64,000 nt of DNA from Zopfochytrium polystomum (lineage: Eukaryota > Chytridiomycota > Chytridiomycetes > Chytridiales > Chytridiaceae), in assembly GCA_025765615.1 (NCBI GenBank), contig JAIVFJ010000040.1:186001-250000 (forward strand). Direction: 5' to 3'. This document shows positions 1 to 9,638 of the stretch, one piece after another. A program made the position numbers and the translations under genes. Each line of letters begins with the position of its first letter. Position 1 is the stretch's first letter. The notes beneath the pieces were generated by a model. It saw only the letters and a list, made by a program, of their open reading frames with translations. It ran no database searches and was not told the origin of the DNA.

Positions 1-1079
1 AGTTGGTCTTTGAGGACCTCTGCTGTTTGTTCTTCAATTGATATGAAGAAGCAGCTAACCAAGATAGTAACAGTTGGTGTGGTGATTTCTGGTGCAGTAG
101 TAGTTGAGCCTTTGTCACTTTGATTGGCCAGCTCGATGTGTTGCTTGTCATAGTTGTTTTGTCAAACTTTCCCCATATCCAACAGGCTTTGGCCCAGTGA
201 GCCAACAAAGATTCAAACAACTTGTTGGAAAGGGCGAATACAATGGAGAGGTTCTCCAGCTGCTGACTTTGCAAAGCTGTCAACTTGATGGTACGCTTCG
301 GTGATCAGGTAATGAAGGCATCTGAGGTTTCTTTTCGCTTGTCCATGAGGCAGAGGAACCAATTGGAATCTCTGTTCTTGGAATGATCCAGCTCTGATGA
401 GACAGGTTGCAGTGTCGCTGAGGTCTAGTGGATCAGCCACATCGTTCTGTTGGTTGAGTCAGTAGTCATGTTGTTTTCTCAGGACGATTATGTGTGCCAA
501 GTTTAAGTATTTCTTTGGATTTTGGGTGTGTTGTGAAGGTGGTGTTGCAGCAGATAAAAAGTTGGATTGTTAGCTTGGTGTGTGTCAGGTAGTGGGGTGG
601 TTGTCTCCAATTGGGGACAAAAAATCAAAAATTAATGGTGAGGGTTGGAGGTAATCTGGTGACCCTCAATGGAAAAAGGCATCACTTATCACAAAGGAGA
701 GTGATTTTGGGATGCCACTGGTGACAGTCGTGTTGTCCAGAAGTAGGCCTTTCCAATGATAGCTTGGGATCGGATGGGGGAGGTCTGGAAGGCCAGCAAA
801 TTGAGGTTGAAGTTGAAAAAGTGGGCTACGACTTTGGAGGCAGTGGATATGATGTAGGAGTGTCGGATTCGAGATCAGAGGGTCCTTTGGAAAGAGGAGA
901 TTGAGAGCTTTCCATGGTAGTAACGAAATTTCTGTACAATGTCTGTAGTGCCTGTGATCTGTCTGCGAAGTTGGCAGATCTGAAAAGCGTACAACACCTT
1001 CTGCTGATTGGATCAGGCTGGAACCAAGGGGAATGTGATTGGGATGGGTAACAGTTTTGTATGAAAGAATCGGCTATGA
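1..1079 (-). pseudogene. decayed gag-like retroelement remnant
   Basis: No intact gene is visible. A minus-strand frame around 213-440 contains a run (YHQVDSFAKS, then RPFQQVV) that resembles the gag-like frame at 22,640-22,917 (YHKVESFAES, then TPFSKVV). I therefore read this stretch as a decayed copy of the same retroelement family. The frames are broken repeatedly and no zinc knuckle or enzymatic motif survives. The left end continues outside the window. The right end abuts a Harbinger-type terminal sequence near 1,080. The family assignment rests on a short similarity between two remnants in this window, so it is tentative. Confidence 0.35.
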
Positions 1080-1290
1080 TGGCTGATTGATGGATTGGGC
1101 TGCTGTGGTGTACGCTACTGAAGGTGGTGGTGGTGGGAGGTTGATCTTGGCTTCTGTCAGTCTTGTGTTTGCCTTTATACAAAACTGTTACAAGGACCAT
1201 CACTTGCAAAATGCTGCAAGTCATCATTGCAGAGCAGTATCAAGTCAAAGCTCCTGCACACTGCTTACACCAAAAGACCCATAACTAACA
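1080..1290 (+). repeat. diverged end of the Harbinger-type transposon
   Basis: This block aligns by eye with the right terminal region of the transposon at 14,940-15,184. It shares the core CTTTATACAAAA(C/T)TGT, the string CTCCTGCACACTGCTTAC and an end resembling CAAAATCTAACA (here CCATAACTAACAG). It is more diverged than the copies at 13,610, 15,184 and 23,346, so it is probably an older insertion or a related subfamily. No transposase remains next to it. Confidence 0.5.
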
Positions 1291-1689
1291 GTAGCTGCTC
1301 TCATCAGTTGCACCAGTCAGTATAGCCTTCCTTTTAAATATCAAAACTCCAATACTTCCCATTCGAACCCACTTCAGAAACATTGCGGAAGAAAATATAC
1401 GCTTTTGACTAACTCCAGTGGGCCACAAACAGACTTTGTCTGATAAGAAGTGCTTCAAACCACGAAGAGATCACTTAGCAGAATTTGCTGTGTATGACTC
1501 CCCTAACTTCTGGACCTGCTGAAAATGCCACAGTCCACTCATCTCATAAATGCTATATACTTAGTAATATGCTTTATATTCTTTACCAGTTCTACTGCTT
1601 TGCAGCTTCAAACGTATGAAGAAGAGCAAACAATGACAGACAGTCTAATTCTAAAATTTCCATGAATAGTACCCATCACCCGGTGAATG
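1291..1689. other. no recognisable feature
   Basis: About 400 bp of AT-rich sequence between transposon fragments. No open frame, RNA-like fold or repeat that I recognise from elsewhere in the window. Confidence 0.5.
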
Positions 1690-2035
1690 AAAGACAGATT
1701 TGTCTTTATTCAAGGACAGCTGGACCAAGTGGTGTTGCTCAATTAAGAGTACCGCACAGGCCCTGACTGTCCAAGATGGTGACCTGACCAACAGGCAGTA
1801 AGCATACTCTGGTATCACCGAGACAGAGTTCAATGTGAGAACCACAACCTGTTAGGATGAGAAAGAAAGGGATGGAAACCTCTCCCGAGCTGGGCATAAC
1901 CACGCTGACCTGGGGAAATCATACCTCAACTAGCTTGGTCTGGGAACACTGGCCTTGGAGGACTCAAACCCCAGCTTGGCATACACACACTGGTCTGGGG
2001 TGAAACAGCAAAGAGGAAAGAGAAGGATTGGCTGT

Positions 2036-3488
2036 TGTGAGACTATACTCACTCCTTTGACCCTGGGATCTGGGCCCTAGAGTGAGGGAAAGCAAATAAT
2101 AGGCTAAAACTAACTTTATTGGGCTGTTGTCTAGGGGGTGTTTCAACCCTACTACTTGCCTAGTCCACGAAGTATCCCTACTGGTCTGTCTAACAGGGGT
2201 CTCAAACACAAAGAATGAACATTCAGAGGGACAATCCTCTGAAGGATCGGTGCTGGAGCACTGATTACTCGCGTGGCTGCGGGCCAATCCGAGGGGAAAC
2301 GGAAGGGCACTCCCGAGGGCGCAACACAACCGCAGAATAAAGAGAGAGAAGAGGGAAACGGGGGTTTTTATCTCAGGAACCTAATCTCAAATACAATAGG
2401 AGCGGTTAATAGCGACGGGACGGACAGGGCGCAACCTAGTGCCCCTCGTCGCGGACAGTGCTGCAGGAGCCCTCGTCGTTGCCAGCGACAGGGGGGAGAG
2501 AGAGAAGGGAGTCGACTATGTAGGGGTCGGAAGGTCGCCAGCAGGGAACTCGCATGCGGAAACACCTGTGATTGTACACGCACCCCGCTGGGCTGTGTCG
2601 GTGCGATCACTCGACCAACAGGCTTTATCGCATCGCACTCGTACTCACACATCTCACCCTCACAGCAATAGGACCGAGGCAGGCGCTTGTAGATTGAACT
2701 CTCAGGTGTCGGGGGCTGCACCGGGCGCAGCCACCAACACCCTCGCGGGGACGGGAAGGTTGGGGACGATGACGCCGTCGTCGTCACCACCACCACCACC
2801 GTCGTCGCAGCGGGCAAGCGCCAGGGATCCTCACTCCAACACAGAGCCAGCAATGTCACACAGTTGCTGGTGGGGCCAGCTGCATTCCCCACCCACAGCC
2901 CCTTAAGAGGAGCCCCACGAAGGGACCATGTACACACCCGGGTGTGTACCATCTCTCACTACCCTCACCTTTGTGAGCCAGATGGATTTGAAGGGACTCT
3001 GTATTGGTGCCAATGGACAGAAATCAGATTGAAGAAAAAAGGAAAAAGAGAAATGGCCCAAAAACAGAGAGAGAGAAAATTGACAAGTCAACCCCCTGAC
3101 TTGGAGCATCCACCACAAATGCTCTAAGTCCCCCCAACCCTATGTGTGTAGGTACAAGTGCCGAAAATAAATAATAAATTAGGCGGGCTTGGGGTACAGC
3201 CTGTCAGGCACCCCATCCCTAGGCAGTCGGGCAGTCTCCGTTAGTCACTGAAAAAGAAAATATGTTGAGAAAACCCTGGCGCAACGGAAACTGTTAAGAC
3301 GAAAGTAGTAAAAGCAGGCCCAATAATAAAGACGGGTTAGCCGCAAATACACTTTGATAACGCCTTGGAAACTAAAGAACCAGGAGCAATAATGGGGGTC
3401 CTGATCCTTGCGGTTTTATGACAGGTACGCTTGTTTTTGCGAATAAAATCCCTAGACTTTATCACTGAGACCTCGGTGTAGACTCACA
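2036..3488 (-). mobile_element. solo LTR of chromodomain-gypsy family A, nested
   Basis: A 1,453-bp LTR matches, in reverse complement, the LTR at 42,070-43,510 that follows the chromodomain integrase fragment. Its ends are TGTGAGACTATA at the low-coordinate side and TAGACTCACA at the other, the inverted TG...CA termini of that family with one substitution. It is flanked by CTGT on both sides (2,032-2,035 and 3,489-3,492), which reads as a 4-bp target-site duplication in the host LTR B. There is no internal domain, so this is a solo LTR left by LTR-LTR recombination. Confidence 0.85.
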
Positions 3489-3537
3489 CTGTTTGCCAGG
3501 TAGGATTTATTGAATTGAGAGATTAAGTGAAGAGAAA

Positions 3538-3612
3538 GAGGGTGGGAAAGAAAGAAGGAAAGAAAGAAGAAACGAAGGAAGAAAGAAAGAAAAGAGAAAA
3601 AGGGAAAAGAGA
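3538..3612 (+). repeat. GAAA/GGAA purine-rich microsatellite
   Basis: An imperfect run of GAAA and GGAA units lies inside the LTR B copy. The homologous stretch of the other LTR B copy (about 44,600-44,660) is a CTTT/CTTCC tract in the opposite orientation, so the microsatellite belongs to the LTR. Confidence 0.8.
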
Positions 3613-3869
3613 TAACAAAAAGTTTACATCATGTGAGGATTTGAGGCCACATCAGTGCTGGAACAGTGGTTTGAAAGGTGGGAAAATGAAAAATAAAGGA
3701 AAATGAGAACAGATGTTGGGAGGTGCGCCTTGAAGGTCCCTGCAGGATTGCGGACACGGTGAGGGAATTACTGGTTTGTTTGTGCTATACGTGTGCTACT
3801 TGTGGGAACTAATTTACCTTGCATGCTTCTCCCTCACCACGCCAAAACGCACATTCCTCCCGCCCCTCA

Positions 3870-4125
3870 CAAGAGCCTAGCTGGGAAAGCATTTGGTATC
3901 TGTCACTCAAGGGCCCAGGGTTCAAGTCATGACACCAGCTGCTGAAGGCAACAAGAAAGAGTACAGCCTTGAATCACAAGGAGTGGTGCAGTGGAGATGC
4001 CTGATGACGCTGTAAGTCTGTAGTGCATGGGGTGGGTTTGCTGAGGTGATACCTGGACGTAGTCTGTGACAGTTCACTGTTGATGGCACTTTCTCTGGGC
4101 TGGAACAATATAAAAAAAAAAAAAT
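3870..4125 (+). repeat. tRNA-derived SINE with A-rich tail
   Basis: The head reads GAGCCTAGCTGGGAAAGC, resembling a tRNA D-arm/A box. About 40 bp later comes CAGGGTTCAAGTCATG, which resembles the pol III B box GGTTCRANYCC. A roughly 150-bp body follows and the unit ends in an A-rich tail at 4,112-4,135. Spacing between the boxes fits an internal pol III promoter. I see no second copy in this window, so the SINE call rests on structure alone. Confidence 0.5.
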
Positions 4126-4921
4126 CAAAATAAGAAAAGCAAATTCCTCCCTCCGCACAGCCCCAACATGCTCCAAAAGTAATTCCCTGGTCGAGGGTCC
4201 GCAAGCGGCGACCTCCCAACGTCTGCCGCATGAAATTCTGAATCGGTGTGCAGCAGGTCCCGGCAGACAGCTTCCGCCGAGGACATGGCCACCCCGACCA
4301 CCTCCATCACCAAATCCGTGGCGGGAAAACCCTGCAGGCTGGTTTCAATGGTGGTGCGGGATCTAATCATTTTCTCTCTGTCTGCCTTCTCTTCCACCAG
4401 CAACTGGTATGCCGAGGGCCCAAGCGTCCTACAACTACTCAGGACGGCCCTGGCCGATAGATGCTCATCGACTCCCTTTGCTCGCGTTGTTTTCTTGAAT
4501 TTTCAAATGTTTTTCTTTCGAGGGAGACTTCAAAATATTTTGCTGTGCTCGGGACCAAAAGGGAGAATTTCTTCTTCCCATGTGTTGGATAAAAAAAAAG
4601 AGGCTTGGTGCGTGGGCGTATCAAAGTTTTGTTGGCTCGGGTGGTGCCCGCCAGCCTGGAGGATCCGGAGAATACGCTTCCAGTTAATTACCACCGCGAC
4701 CTTCACTAACTCAGTGGGGTCTCCCAAACGTTGGCAGATACTGCTGGTAGATATAGCAAAAACCCTTCTTCAAAATTATTGTGAATTGGAAGGACGAAGT
4801 CCTCCCACTTATCAATCAAATCAACCGGAAAGAAAGGAAAACACTCTCCCTCCATCTTTCCCCCACGGAACGTTTCCCTCTTGCTCACAGTAGATCCCAC
4901 CAGCAGCAGCAGCAAAGCATT
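4126..4921. other. unassigned region with competing open frames
   Basis: Two overlapping possibilities exist and I cannot choose between them. The plus strand has an uninterrupted 215-codon frame (4,246-4,893). The minus strand has shorter frames, including one (4,125-4,403) with a helical, charged composition (KADREKMIRSR), possibly preceded by a splice acceptor near 4,405 (reverse-complement GCATACCAG). GC content around 4,180-4,420 is higher than in the transposon remnants to the left, so a host exon is possible. Neither translation resembles a family I know. The region also contains the 3' flank of the peroxygenase gene. Confidence 0.25.
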
Positions 4922-6102
4922 TCAGAATTCATCTTTCTCGTGCGGTTCCTTCGCAGGCGCCTTCTTCACTGGGCTCATAATGTCCACAAAGTAGGTCTGG
5001 AAGGTGAATATCACCAACCGCCGATACAGGGAGATGCCGTAAAACCCGACATCCCACTTATGAGGCTTCCACTTGAGAGGGAGGCGTTCGTGCAGGAAAA
5101 AGTCTTGCATAATGTCAACGGAGAGTTTGCCGTCCGTGCCGATCACCTTGCATATAAAGGGGGTGGAGAACATTTGTTAGGCCGACGAGGGAGTTTGGGA
5201 AAACGAGAAGGGGGCAGAACAACAAACCTCCATGAGCGAAACAGACTCCAGCATGGCGTAGAAGCGTCCAAGGAGAGAAAAGCGGAAGTTGGGGTTCGCT
5301 GCTTTGCTTTGGGCGTATCGCAGTTGACGCGCTCTTGCGAGGTCTTCGTATGTGAGGTATCCCTTATCACCGGCGAAAGAGGCGAGCTGGGCCTTTTTGA
5401 AGACCGAAGAAAAAACATGGATGTCAAGAAGAGGTAGATGACGCTACAAACTGGATGGCTTACAACGAGGTCTTTGTCAACACGGCGGTGCTTGACGAGG
5501 GCGAAATCTTGACGAGTGAGCGAAGCATCGTGGTCAAGAACTATTGGAGGTCATGAGGATTGTGGATCAATATTTGGGCGCGGTACATTACCATCAAAGC
5601 TGGTGAGCAAGGCGTTGCTGTCCGAGTTGAATTTGATCCAAACTGCCGTCGACATGGAATGCATGAAGGCAAGGACAGAAGGATACCCAACATCGTCAGA
5701 CTCGAGAACTCGAATAACATCGCCAAGCGGGACGTTGTTTCCTTGTCGGTTGCTTTCAAGGTCGTAAAGAACAAGGATCCCAATTAGCATCTCGAACGGA
5801 AACAAAAGTTATAAGTGATCTGCTTACATGTAGCCATGATTGGCAAGAGCGTTGAGCTTGAAGGACAAAGGAACAAAGGGGATCACGATCAGTCTCCAAC
5901 TGCCGGATTTGCATCAACGCACCATGGGACAGGGCGATCGAAGCTCGTTCTTTCGGGGCGCAACCCACGGCTCGCGCGCAGCAGCGGCTGGACCGACAGC
6001 GGCAAAGGCGATAGCGAGGGCAGCGAGGACGGCAACGACGGAGGAGGCGGCCCACCCCCGTCGACGGCGTCGTTGTCCTCCGGCTGGCTGGTATGAGGGC
6101 AT
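4922..6102 (-). CDS. family-2 heme-thiolate peroxidase (peroxygenase/chloroperoxidase-like)
   Basis: Likely a secreted or membrane-anchored heme-thiolate enzyme that uses peroxide to oxygenate or halogenate organic substrates. Six exons follow from GT-AG signals and frame: 5923-6102, 5828-5856, 5592-5752, 5464-5540, 5228-5392 and 4922-5146 (278 aa, within the short-UPO range). Residues 11-42 are five arginines, then an Ala/Val-rich hydrophobic stretch, fitting a signal peptide or anchor. The proximal-ligand motif Pro-Cys-Pro has Cys58, followed by LNALANHGY, the family hallmark. The distal acid-base motif, normally Glu-His-Asp, reads Asp126-His-Asp-Ala-Ser. Later family features are GYLTYEDLARAR, NPNF and an FFLHERLP C-terminal motif. 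Exon 2 is only 29 nt. The gene is divergent from the secreted-protein gene at 6,321. Family confidence is high. Substrate is unknown, and the Glu-to-Asp change makes activity uncertain. Confidence 0.88.
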
Positions 6103-6320
6103 CGTGGTTGGTCGTCGTTTTCTTATCTGTTCTCTTAGACTGTATTTGAAAACCGTTGGTTTGCTCTCTCCCTGTCGCTGTCTCTGTTTCCCTGTCTCTC
6201 TGTCTCTCTGTTTCTCTGTCTCTCTGTCTCTCTGTCTCTCTGTCTCTCTGACTGTCTCACTCCATCTATCTCTCGCTCTCTTTGTCTTCATGAAAAGAAG
6301 AAGAAGAAGAACACTTCAGA
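6103..6320. promoter_or_regulatory. divergent promoter region with TCTCTCTG microsatellite
   Basis: This 218-bp gap separates the start codons of two divergently transcribed genes, both with N-terminal secretion-type signals. Most of it (about 6,165-6,285) is a CT-rich run of CTGTCTCT-type octamers, purine-rich when read toward the peroxygenase. I see no clear TATA box. Pyrimidine tracts are common in fungal promoters, so this tract may be functional. The octamers also create spurious reading frames on both strands. Confidence 0.55.
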
Positions 6321-6849
6321 ATGCACCTGCGCTCAGTGGCGACCCTGCTCCTGCTGCTGGTGCAGCACGCCATCCTCCCCGCCGCCTCTTCCGCCATCCC
6401 CGCCGGAGCATCGTCACCAGATGCGCACCACGCCGCCGCCGCCGCCGAGCCGCTGTCGCTGCTGACCGAGCTGCGCCTCACGGCCGGAGGCGACCGAATG
6501 ATGGCGCTCGCGAAAGCGGCCGTCTCCTCGTCTGACTCAAATGACTCTGTGCCGCCGCCGCCGCGCGGCCTGCCCACGAACTACACCACCGCCGCGGTGC
6601 GACCCGGTACGAGAAGTCTCCCACAATGCGGCCCTTCCCAAAGCCAATTAAAAAAAGTACTGGGAAAGCGAAAGCATGCTGACGTCCCCGCTGTCGGTTT
6701 TTTTTTTAATCGCTTGGAACGTAGTGCTCAGCACCGGTGCGCCGCCAGCGACGTCCGCTTTCGGCACAGCCATTTGGCGTGGGCAGGTGAAACCACACCA
6801 CCTTGCCTATTTTTTTTTGTCGAAACTAAAAACTTTGCCACACATCGAC

Positions 6850-6885
<36 letters not shown>

Positions 6886-7588
6886 AGTCGGCAGCAATTC
6901 GCTTCACTGCCCCCTCCGACGTTCCGCCGTACGGCGCGCTGCTGCGGCAGATCCAAATCACCGTGTCGTCCGGCTACAGGGACTCGAACGCCCGCTTGTA
7001 CGTCTGCGAGGACTCGGGCGCGAATTCGCCGGGGACCGTCATACTCGACAGCAAGCAAGTCGTGGTAAGAGGTTGTTGGTTTTTTTTCCCTCTTCAAAAA
7101 TGGCAAAAAGGGGCGATTGACAGCTTGCAATCCCCTGCTTGCGACCAACCGTTTTTGACCTCGTTTCTTCTCTGGATTGGGTCCCTTGCATCGCACTCCC
7201 CCTTAAGGTTCGCGCGGGCTGGTCCAGGATCACGTTGACGGCACTGTATCCGGGAACCATTTACCTGTGGCCGGGCGAGCTGTTCTGGCTGGTTGTCGAA
7301 GGCGACGGGTACACCTTGAGGGACGGCTTTTCCTGGCTGGACTCGGCTAACGGCGTTGCCTGGACTGGTATGTTCTGTTTTTTTGTTTATTTCATGCACT
7401 ACCTTTTTTCTCAAAAATTTGTCATTCGTTCAGCGTTCTACCCCCTCTTGCCGGAACCCGAACTACTCCCGGACGAAGAGCAAAAGTCGTTTTCGCAAGA
7501 CGGCTTGTTGTCGTCGTCTGCGTCCGCCCCAAGGTGGATTGTGCAGCGCAGCACGTCTGCGAGCTCGTCGTACGTGCTCGTGGAGTGA
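6321..7588 (+). CDS. small secreted beta-rich protein, choice-of-anchor-like
   Basis: Four exons: 6321-6606, 6895-7064, 7208-7367 and 7434-7588, giving 256 aa with all junctions in frame. Residues 1-25 (MHLRS, then LLLLL and an Ala-rich end) form a typical signal peptide. A low-complexity Ala/Ser/Pro segment follows to about residue 95. The folded part has alternating hydrophobic strands with landmarks such as SNARLYVCEDSGANSPGT, then YLWPGELFWLVVEG. That layout recalls the choice-of-anchor R type domains of surface proteins, where a GSPGT turn precedes a YWLV strand, but I could not test it by search. Intron 1 contains an unusual 33-bp A run. The gene is divergent from the heme peroxygenase and convergent with the copper-fist gene, with 232 bp between stop codons. 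Function unknown; an extracellular or wall role is inferred. Confidence 0.7.
6851..6883 (+). repeat. 33-bp poly(A) tract in intron 1
   Basis: An uninterrupted A homopolymer lies just upstream of the 3' splice site (cag at 6,892-6,894). Here a pyrimidine tract would normally be expected, so the acceptor is preceded by purines instead. It could be a decayed retroposon tail or a slippage-prone assembly region. Confidence 0.9.
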
Positions 7589-7820
7589 GTCGGGTTCGTT
7601 CGCTATTCGTTTCAATGTAAAGTCAAATGCTGTCAATTGACTATTGCAGATCGAAAAGAGCCCGCAAATAAGCGAGGAAAATTAAGAGACTGATTTTTGG
7701 ACATCATTACCAATTTTTTTTTCTTTCTCTGAAACGTGGTCATATCGTGCACAGAACTTCCTCCCTCCCGATGCGGGGTTTGCGAAAGCGGTTGTTTGAA
7801 AAATACTGAATAATAAATTC

Positions 7821-9638
7821 TTATATTTCACCCGAACCCTCGTCCTCTTCGTCAAAGCATGCACACCCGCACCCGCACCCGCCCCCTCCCAAACCTTCGT
7901 CGCTTGAGTTGGGGCTGGCACAACCAGCACAGCCCGACCCGCAGCAGCCGCCACCCTCACCGCTTCCTCCGTCGCTTTCTCGATTTCCAACACTCTCGTC
8001 CTGCGACGGGCTACAGCAACCACCGCCACCACCACCACCACCGACGCCGACAGAAGAAACGAATCGAGTCGCCTCCAAAGATTCAGGGGCTTTGCTCGCA
8101 GCGGCACCGCAGCAACCACCACCCACAGCCTCTACCTTACTGCCCAACGGCGGGGAACAAACTTCGCCGCTCGCCGGAGTTCTGATCCCCGACGTGGCCT
8201 TCCTCAAGTCCAGGAGCGCAGCGGTCGCCAAGATTGTGGGATCGCTCGGCACAGGAGGGCGCGAGGGGTCAGAGAGAGGATAATCGAAGCTTCGCGTGAG
8301 TGGTGTCTGCGGCGCCATTCCAAATCTTGAATTGGACGAATGGAGATGCTGAAACGATGGGTCATAGATCATGTTGCTTCGAACTGGAGGAGGTGCCGAT
8401 TCGGGAGAGCGGCCGACAAGAGGGGGCAACGAGGAGCCGGCGAAATCCAAGTTCGAATTGAGAGTGGATTGTAAAAGAGTTGAAAACGAAGGAAGCCGAA
8501 TAGGTTGCTGGATCGCCGTTTGGTGGTTAGCTGAAAAGTGCAAAGAATGATCCAGAGGAGCAGCAGCGGTGGCGGGAGCAAATTGCGGAGGCGCGCAGCA
8601 CGATGGCACTTGCTGCGGAGACTGTTGAGGAGGCTGAGCTCCGCCGTGGAAGGAGTAGCTCCAGGCGGGAGAAGGTAGGCCCTGCGACTCTTGTTCGTGC
8701 GGATAAGCTTGAGGCAGCGGTGGAGGTGCAGCGGGTGTGGCTGGGGTTGAAGTTGTGGCGCTTGCGACATTTTTGCTGGCTGGTCCAACCGAGGCATTTT
8801 TGCCCCCTCGTTTGGACGACTTGTGCGACGAGGCAATCTCTGAACAGATACACCTCCCGCCGACGTGGCAAGTGCAAGGATTATCTAAAGAAGGCGATCG
8901 AACGATGGGAGGGAGCGTAGGGGAAAGAAAGAGTCAAAATTACAGTGCATTGGAATAGATTCGGTGCCAGTGGCTCACATTCCACTGCGCCTCTGTCGAT
9001 GCCGTCGTCCAAAACTCGTAGTCCCGAAAACAGTACGGTCAACTCAAGGATCTCGCCATTCGACGAGGCCGCCGCGCTGCCATCACGTGGAGAGCCGATG
9101 GGTGGTGACATCTTTACAGTTCCTGGTGGAGGCGATCCCGACTCTGAAGGGTTAGAAGTCTCTTCCGGATCTGCGCCCCGCGCAGCCGGCTGACGAACTC
9201 TACGTCCCTTGGGCAGAGCATCCTTCGCTCGTCGATGGATTATAACAGAGGTGGCCGGTTGCGCCGTCAGCTGGCTTTCGATAGCTTGCTGCGATGCGGT
9301 TTGGAAGACCAGCACCAAACCGGTCGAAAACGTCGCTGGTAAAGGTGAGATGTGACTTTAGAAAGGATTTCGACCGGTTGGGTAACTGTCAGCGACAAGC
9401 GTAACCGGGTACCTTCGACCTTCCTGCGGGCCCTGGCGAAAGCATCGCCGCAAAGACAGCGATGATGAGAGTGCCCGGAACCGGCCCGCCGCTTCTCCCT
9501 GCAATGAGAGCACTGGGTGGCCGGTCTGCCTTTGTCGCGGATTTCTAGGAGGCGGCGGGAGACGTGGTCGCAGCTGGCGCTGCGATGGCCGGCCTGGCAT
9601 CGCTCGCAGGCAAATCGTACGTTGTTCCAGAGTATCAT
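7821..9638 (-). CDS. copper-fist transcription factor (Ace1/Mac1/Cuf1 family)
   Basis: A copper-responsive DNA-binding regulator of copper or iron homeostasis genes, acting in the nucleus. Three exons: 9413-9638, 8979-9335 and 7821-8884 (548 aa; 1,647 nt in frame). The N-terminus is a canonical copper fist: Cys11, Cys14, Cys23 and His25 as zinc ligands, then Lys-Gly-Arg-Pro at 36-39 (the minor-groove motif) and a Cys/His-rich tail (QCSHC, then CLCG). A second Cys cluster, CTCHVGGRCIC at about 198-208, is created by the exon 2/3 splice and resembles copper-cluster motifs. The C-terminus (after about residue 440) is Gly/Ser-rich with CCG, CC and CGCGCAC repeats, as in Cu-sensing activation or repression domains of this family. 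The middle is Pro/Ser/Ala-rich and disordered-looking. The start is the copper-fist Met. Whether it activates detoxification or uptake genes cannot be told. Confidence 0.92.

Larger units (their letters stand above)
1690..3710 (-). repeat. LTR of family B, interrupted by LTR A
   Basis: 1,690-2,035 and 3,493-about 3,710 match, in reverse complement, the solo LTR at 44,170-45,266. Shared landmarks include the (C)TGGTCCAGCTGTCCTTGAATAAAGACA segment, the repeated CCCCAGGCCAGTG-like units and the AATAAATCCTACCT segment. The two halves are separated exactly by a complete LTR A (2,036-3,488). Removing that insertion and one CTGT copy restores co-linearity with the uninterrupted 44.7 kb copy. Both outer ends are frayed compared with the full-length copy. 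Confidence 0.75.

Noticed and set aside
4246..4893. 215-codon plus-strand open frame
   Set aside because: Longest frame in the region, but it has no domain, low-complexity composition and overlaps equally plausible minus-strand frames. Not called as a gene.
5440..5530. Plus-strand frame opposite exon 4 of the peroxygenase
   Set aside because: Reads well locally but lies opposite the conserved HDASLTRQDF segment, which decides the strand.
5914..6291. Minus-strand frame beginning with a run of Arg/Asp/Glu/Thr octapeptide repeats
   Set aside because: The repeat part is the translated TCTCTCTG microsatellite of the promoter. The real start is the internal Met at 6,102, just upstream of the hydrophobic signal.
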